From contig NC_134440.1 of the NCBI RefSeq assembly GCF_030867145.1, positions 5,828,001 through 5,892,000 on the forward strand: 64,000 nt of DNA, in the 5' to 3' direction. Below are positions 59,701 through 64,000 of the stretch, piece after piece (position 1 is the stretch's first letter; every line of letters begins with the position of its first letter). The translations under genes were made by a program, and so were the position numbers. The notes under the pieces were generated by a model. That model saw only the letters and a program-made list of their open reading frames with translations, ran no database searches and was not told the DNA's origin. This stretch comes from Opisthocomus hoazin (lineage: Eukaryota; Chordata; Aves; Opisthocomiformes; Opisthocomidae).

Positions 59701-62700
59701 ATGCCTGTTCCTTTCCAGGGTCTACAAACATCTACGGATGTTTAATTCAGATTTAATCTGCAGTGTTAACACCTGAAGCCAGGTAAGAGGAAACTCATTC
59801 TAGCTGTGTTACACTAAGTCATGCTTCACACCACATTTTAGGGAAAATAAACCCAGCAACTAAAGAGATTTTTTTTTAAGATTAAATCACATCCATGGCA
59901 GCTGCAAGTTATGTGCACAGCCTAGCCCCCAACTCACCACCACAAGAACACAGCAACTTGACAAAAATACTGAATGTCCCCACAACCACAGAGAGCCAGT
60001 CTCTGATACCAGCAGGCATTTTATCACCTTAAATAAGAGCTTCAAGACACCAACCCTTAGGACCCTGCCCATCCTAAGAGTCAGGGGCACGTGAAGGCAA
60101 AGGACTACTTCCCTTTGTGAATTATATGTGACCTCAAAACGCTTACAGAAATGGGTCTTGAGGGAAGACACTGGCGTATGAACTGGACACATTGAGGTGC
60201 GAACTCACATGCACCTCGAGGGAAACCTGAAGGAAAAGAAGCAGCAGACTACTGTCTCTGGCTACTGGCAATTTTCACCAGAGCCTGTGTCGGAGCCCTT
60301 CTGTTCTGTCTTCTCTGTTTTCTAATGCTTAATTCCTGACCAAAATTAAATCAGCCACTAACAGATAAGTCATCTTTATTCTGTTTCATAACATCAACAT
60401 CAGAAGACATTACTGAAGTGCCAGAAGTGTTTAGAGCCTCGAACAAAATGAATAGCAGAATTGAATTGCATGATAAAATGAATTTCTGTTAATATTTGTG
60501 ACTGTTCAGGCTGATAAAGTGTATGTAATCGCTTCAAAACACATCGCCTGTGGATTGTTTCTCCTATGCAGAATCACACAAAAATAGCTTCATCACACAA
60601 GTGAAAAAGAAAGCTGACGTTTCTTCTGAAGTCTCAAGAACTCGATATTGCTGGATGCAAACATCAAATCCTGAGACCGCTAGTTTGAGAAGTGCAGCAT
60701 ATTCTATGTTCTGGACCTTCTAAGGTCTTTATACCACAACCCTAAGTAGTCCCAATGACAGAGGAAGTGCTCACTCTCTACTCGGCCTTGCTGCCAAGAG
60801 ATCAAAATCCCCCAGGACTCAGAGCACAACTTTACATGACAGACAGTGAAAGAGCCCTGTAATTCTCTTCAGCATGAAGGATGCAAGTCAGAACAGAGAG
60901 GACTTCATTCAACTTTATCGCTGTAGCAGTTCAGGAGGAAGATATGGTTCACAAAAAATCCCCAGTCTTGAACATTTAATTTTCTTTTCAAAATTTCCCT
61001 GTAGAGAAGTCTAGCAAATCAGACAAAGGCCTCCTAAATTAGCTAAGTTCCAGACCATTAGCTAGTGAACTACAGAGTATAAGGAAGTCTTCAGAATCGG
61101 AAGTAGACAGAAACAGCGGCTAAACAAGCTCTTAGCAGTAAGTCTGGAAAGACTTCCTCACCTCAGGATGACACAAAAGCATGCTTCACTGACCTTCGAC
61201 CCATGGGATGGTTTGGTTTTCTTGGGATCAGAGAAGGCAGAGAGTGGTATTGTGGGTAACATCGGATAATCGGGACTTGGCCTTGAAACGGTTTCTGCTC
61301 CTTCTGGCATGACCATCACCTAGTAGTAGAGAGGAGACAAGTTATGTAAGAGTAAAGCTGCATGGACTATTAACGCATGATTATGTTAAGTCATGTTACG
61401 TTATTATGTTAACATGTTATGTTACTTTGCTCAGTTAACACCCTATTATACCTCTTCTGAATGTTTTTTTCCCCCCCCAGCTTTATTAAAGGCCATAAAA
61501 AGATATTATCTAGGTAATGCTCACTTTCAAGGCAACTGCTCAAATACAGAACACTAAAGCCACACAAATTAAAAAGAAAGGCAACACGCACTATCAAGAG
61601 AACACCAATATTCTGAGCACAAGCAGGCAATAAAGCTCTGGACAAGAACTGTGTGTTCTGCTGCAATGGCTCTTATGCTCCTAACAGGCAGCAAGGTAAA
61701 TCTGGAAGCTATGAGCAAGATTTCATCAATTTAAGAGAAGCTGAATTCATTCGGGGGGGGGGGGGGAAGCAGCAGGCCTTGGGTCTCTCCCGTAAGATCT
61801 TAACACCAAGCACTGAGCTCACTGAAACACCTTCCTTCTTACCTCCCCTGTATTGTCAGAACAATCCTGTTGAAAATTTCCACTAGATGATCAGCACCAA
61901 AAGTGATTTACAGAGATTTATTATCGACAAACCTCCCCATAGCTTTTTTACTTTTTCAGGATAGAAACATGTTTCTCAGAAGAAAATTTTGCCAACAATT
62001 AAGACCATCTTGAAAAAAGTCCTTAACAGAACATAATTACACATTACTATACATAGGGGTGTCTCAGAATACAGTCTTGACATTCTCTGTCTGGTTAAAA
62101 ACTTCATGCACTTTGCGGCTTGCGCTAATTTGCCTAGATCTTGTAGCTACCATTTCTTTAGCCTACCACTGCATATTATTTTCCCAGAAGTAAGAGTTCA
62201 TCCACTCTAGCAACACATATCTTATTGTAACTTCAAGAGTATATCTATTTTTATCCTCCCACATCCATTTTCACTCTAAATTCTAATACTTTTCCTTAAT
62301 TTTTTTATTATCTAAGCCACAAGCAGCCGACCTCAGATTTGAAGGACAATTACTGACCAGGAAGCGCTAAGTATTAAGCATTCCTGTGGCAAAATGAGTA
62401 AGGAATAGACTGGAAGCCTCTCCCTTTTCTTGAGCTCTTCTATACTGATACAGCTCACAACACTAGGAAGGTCACAGATAACGCGAACTGCCTGATGGAC
62501 AGCGCGTAACATCCACAGAACATCTCCATTTACAGCGGGGTTTTAGTGCTTTGATATTAGTGGTCACATCTAAATTGAAAAATCAAGTACGACCAATCAA
62601 ACAAGCAATGGTTTAGTTCTGCTTCAAGTGCTGCAGTCATATAACCAGGAGTAAAAATTGCCTGGGTCATCCTTTAGAGGAAGGTAGGAAACTGTAGCCT

Positions 62701-62939
62701 CCTGGGCTGCAGCCAGAAAGGAACCCCAGAGCCAAATGAGATCACGACACAATTTAGCAGAACCTCTTCAGATCTCCAGTCCCTCCGGCACTTACCCCTC
62801 CAGCCTTAATGAGTTTGCGCCTGAATTCCTTGGTGGGGTTGTTGAAAGTCAGTTTCTCACAACGAAGGTGGTTCACAGGTGGATTTCCCTCCAAGTTTAA
62901 GAACAGGTCATATGTGAAACAAACCTTTTTAGGCTCCTC
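50624..62939 (-). CDS. MLLT1: MLLT1 (ENL), YEATS-domain elongation factor; nine 3' coding exons, 5' end off window
   Basis: ENL reads acetylated and crotonylated histone H3 through its N-terminal YEATS domain and joins the super elongation and DOT1L complexes in the nucleus. Exons in coding order: 62939-62796, 61319-61194, 59458-58913, 55666-55585, 54871-54760, 53461-53362, 53136-53065, 51337-51266, 50752-50624. They total 1,383 nt, 460 aa plus stop, with all phases closing. The product starts at [13 protein letters not shown], equivalent to about residue 93 of human ENL (559 aa), so the acyl-lysine pocket is encoded to the right of the window. Present are the end of YEATS (1-48), a Lys/Ser/Pro-rich middle with NLS-like KKQKK (201-205), acidic-serine tracts, and the C-terminal ANC1-homology domain (about 385-460) that binds AF4-family proteins, DOT1L, CBX8 and BCOR. 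It ends SYLEAVAT as in ENL; paralogue AF9 (MLLT3) ends differently. Confidence 0.96.
51266..51337 (-). CDS. MLLT1: MLLT1 exon: ANC1-homology domain helix
   Basis: Acceptor CTTTACAG; encodes [20 protein letters not shown] and VLQQ; donor GTAGAG. 24 codons. NVLQQ is the ENL version; AF9 has HILQQ at the same place. Confidence 0.97.
53065..53136 (-). CDS. MLLT1: MLLT1 exon: start of AHD region
   Basis: Acceptor TATCTTCAG; encodes [20 protein letters not shown] and TYDK; donor GTGTGT. 24 codons, phase 0. Confidence 0.96.
53362..53461 (-). CDS. MLLT1: MLLT1 exon
   Basis: Acceptor GTCTTTCAG; encodes (R)[20 protein letters not shown] and then [13 protein letters not shown]; donor GTATTG. This is low-complexity linker before the ANC1-homology domain. 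Confidence 0.94.
54760..54871 (-). CDS. MLLT1: MLLT1 acidic exon
   Basis: Acceptor CTGATTCCAG; encodes [37 protein letters not shown] and two bases of Arg337; donor GTGGTA. The PLRSMVEDL stretch is conserved with AF9 and ENL. Confidence 0.95.
55585..55666 (-). CDS. MLLT1: MLLT1 serine/aspartate-rich exon
   Basis: Encodes [20 protein letters not shown] and PSQNHSQ, plus one base; donor GTGTGT. The acceptor is unusual: its pyrimidine tract is separated from the AG by ATGGGGGGTT. Ser-Asp repeats of this kind are CK2-type phosphorylation candidates. Confidence 0.95.
57425..57600 (+). repeat. 18-bp purine minisatellite in MLLT1 intron
   Basis: Nine exact copies of an 18-mer, GGAAGGAAAGGAAAAAAA, run from 57,425 to 57,586. 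One decayed copy follows and then a loose A/G-rich tail to about 57,645. All bases are purines on the plus strand. It lies in the MLLT1 intron between the exons at 58,913 and 55,666. The 6-codon period creates a spurious Gly-Arg-Lys repeat ORF. Confidence 0.97.
58913..59458 (-). CDS. MLLT1: MLLT1 large basic/serine-rich exon
   Basis: Acceptor GAATTTTAG; 182 codons from DANKESSK to EDETSFKSE; donor GTGAGT. It is disordered, Lys/Ser/Glu-rich, with [15 protein letters not shown] as the likely NLS. At residues 178-184 it reads GPQPELK, where human ENL, as I remember it, carries a polyproline run. Confidence 0.96.
61194..61319 (-). CDS. MLLT1: MLLT1 exon: post-YEATS linker
   Basis: Acceptor CTACTACTAG; encodes [20 protein letters not shown], then [20 protein letters not shown] and SK; donor GTCAGT. 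42 codons, phase 0, nearly identical to human ENL as I remember it. Confidence 0.97.
61753..61766 (+). repeat. Poly(G) homopolymer
   Basis: Fourteen G (poly-C on the MLLT1 sense strand) in the intron between the 62,796 and 61,319 exons. Confidence 0.8.
62796..62939 (-). CDS. MLLT1: MLLT1 exon: end of YEATS domain
   Basis: Acceptor TTGTTTTTAG; encodes [40 protein letters not shown] and RKLIKAGG; donor GTAAGT. 48 codons, phase 0. These are the last strands of the YEATS immunoglobulin fold. Confidence 0.97.
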
Positions 62940-64000
62940 CTAAAAACAAGAAAGACTTTGGGAAAACAGAAGCAAGCACACAAAGGCAGAGGATTCAGTC
63001 ACTCCTGAAAATCTCAAATAAACCTCTGAGAAAGCGTTGCATTCATAAAGTTTTTCACCATGAGATCACAAAGCTAGAAAATAAACTATTTGTGCCTGAA
63101 GTTAACATACCATTCATCACAAACTCAGGCACGGCTTTTCACCGCAAAAGAAATGCACAGACAAGGATACTGACTGACTATTGTCTGTTTAAAGTCGTTC
63201 CAGTCATCCTAGGAAAGCAGATTCACAAGCTTTATCCACTACACTGTTTTCACTGACATTCAGATCCTATCCTTCCTTTGGGAAGCAACTGAACTGGAAG
63301 TATCAATATTAAGAAAAGCATAATCCTTTGTTTAGAAAGGGAACAACTTCCAAACTCACAGGATCTCTGTGGGTACTGAGAAAAGATTAAACGCAATGGT
63401 AAAAGGATGACTCATTTTTGTAAAATCCTTTTCAATATGCATATTGCAGGGGCTGAATGGGAAGAGATCCTAGGCTTTTGAACTTTCCAAGGGCACTTTC
63501 ACTGAAGAAATCCGGAGTTTCTATGCATGGTGGGGATCATCTGCGCCTCACTGGTTTTGTTCCACCTGCTGCAGAAGCACAGCGAACACTCTGCATTTGC
63601 AGCACAGAATGGAAGAAATCGCTTCCTTTTTGTCTCCTGAAATTGCAAATATTGCACAGTACTCATGTATCACAAATAACAGTATGACGTTTCCTGGTAT
63701 TATCTTGTATTCTGCATTTCAAGAGGCAAATTCAAAATGTGGCAGAAGAGACTCTCCCTGCAAACCACACAGAGCCTACAGTACATTGAGTATTTACATG
63801 AATGCATCCCACATGCCTCATTCAATGCGCAACATCAAGCAGCTGCACAGCAGTCTCTTCCACAATTCATATCCAGCAGCTTGATTTCCTGGTGGAGTTG
63901 CATTGTTGTATGGGAACAGACGCCGCAGGCTTTTAGCCCAAGCCATTAGATTTGCTGAAAATAGGCTGAAGCGTCAAACGGCTTCAGACCACACCGATTC
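62940..64000 (-). other. MLLT1: MLLT1 intron, partial
   Basis: No exon was seen. The preceding exon, carrying most of the YEATS domain (acyl-lysine pocket), should lie further right. Sequence is unremarkable. Confidence 0.7.

Overview
This is vertebrate, almost certainly avian, nuclear DNA: spliced genes with GT-AG introns, CpG-island promoters, and interspersed CR1 LINE 3' ends of the type that dominates bird genomes. Gene content and order match human 19p13.3 (RFX2 minus, ACSBG2 plus, MLLT1 minus). That block lies, as far as I remember, on chicken microchromosome 28. No bacterial, plasmid, phage or CRISPR features were seen.

Layout. (1) About 1-15,930: no recognisable coding exon. By synteny this is the large first intron of RFX2 (minus strand), with one short CR1 remnant and several microsatellites. 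(2) About 15,290-16,700: CpG island, the putative RFX2 promoter, with a candidate 5'UTR exon ending in a minus-strand donor at 15,932/15,931. It carries X-box-like, CRE and MYB-type motifs, an 18-bp tandem triplet and a 22-bp perfect AT palindrome. (3) About 16,700-27,500: intergenic, with two tandem CR1 fragments near 24.8-25.05 kb and a short inverted-repeat relic near 21.5 kb. (4) About 27,540-28,900: second CpG island, the ACSBG2 promoter and non-coding exon 1. (5) 32,449-44,108 (plus): complete ACSBG2 coding sequence in 14 exons, 733 codons plus stop, reconstructed base by base with every splice phase agreeing. (6) About 44,220-46,375: short tail-to-tail intergenic spacer with one long CR1 fragment. 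(7) 46,375-64,000 (minus): MLLT1 (ENL), with a 3'UTR of about 4.2 kb, nine coding exons (460 aa plus stop), and the first coding exons lying beyond the right edge.

Functionally, RFX2 is a transcription factor of ciliogenesis and spermiogenesis, ACSBG2 is a bubblegum-family acyl-CoA synthetase known from testis and brainstem, and MLLT1/ENL is a YEATS-domain histone-acylation reader of the super elongation complex. They are neighbours, not an operon. RFX2 and ACSBG2 are head-to-head (about 12 kb apart); ACSBG2 and MLLT1 are tail-to-tail (about 2 kb). I found no convincing undescribed system. The most informative observations are the arginine kept in bird ACSBG2 where human has histidine, the RFX2-promoter motif cluster with its AT palindrome, and two regular 18-bp minisatellites.
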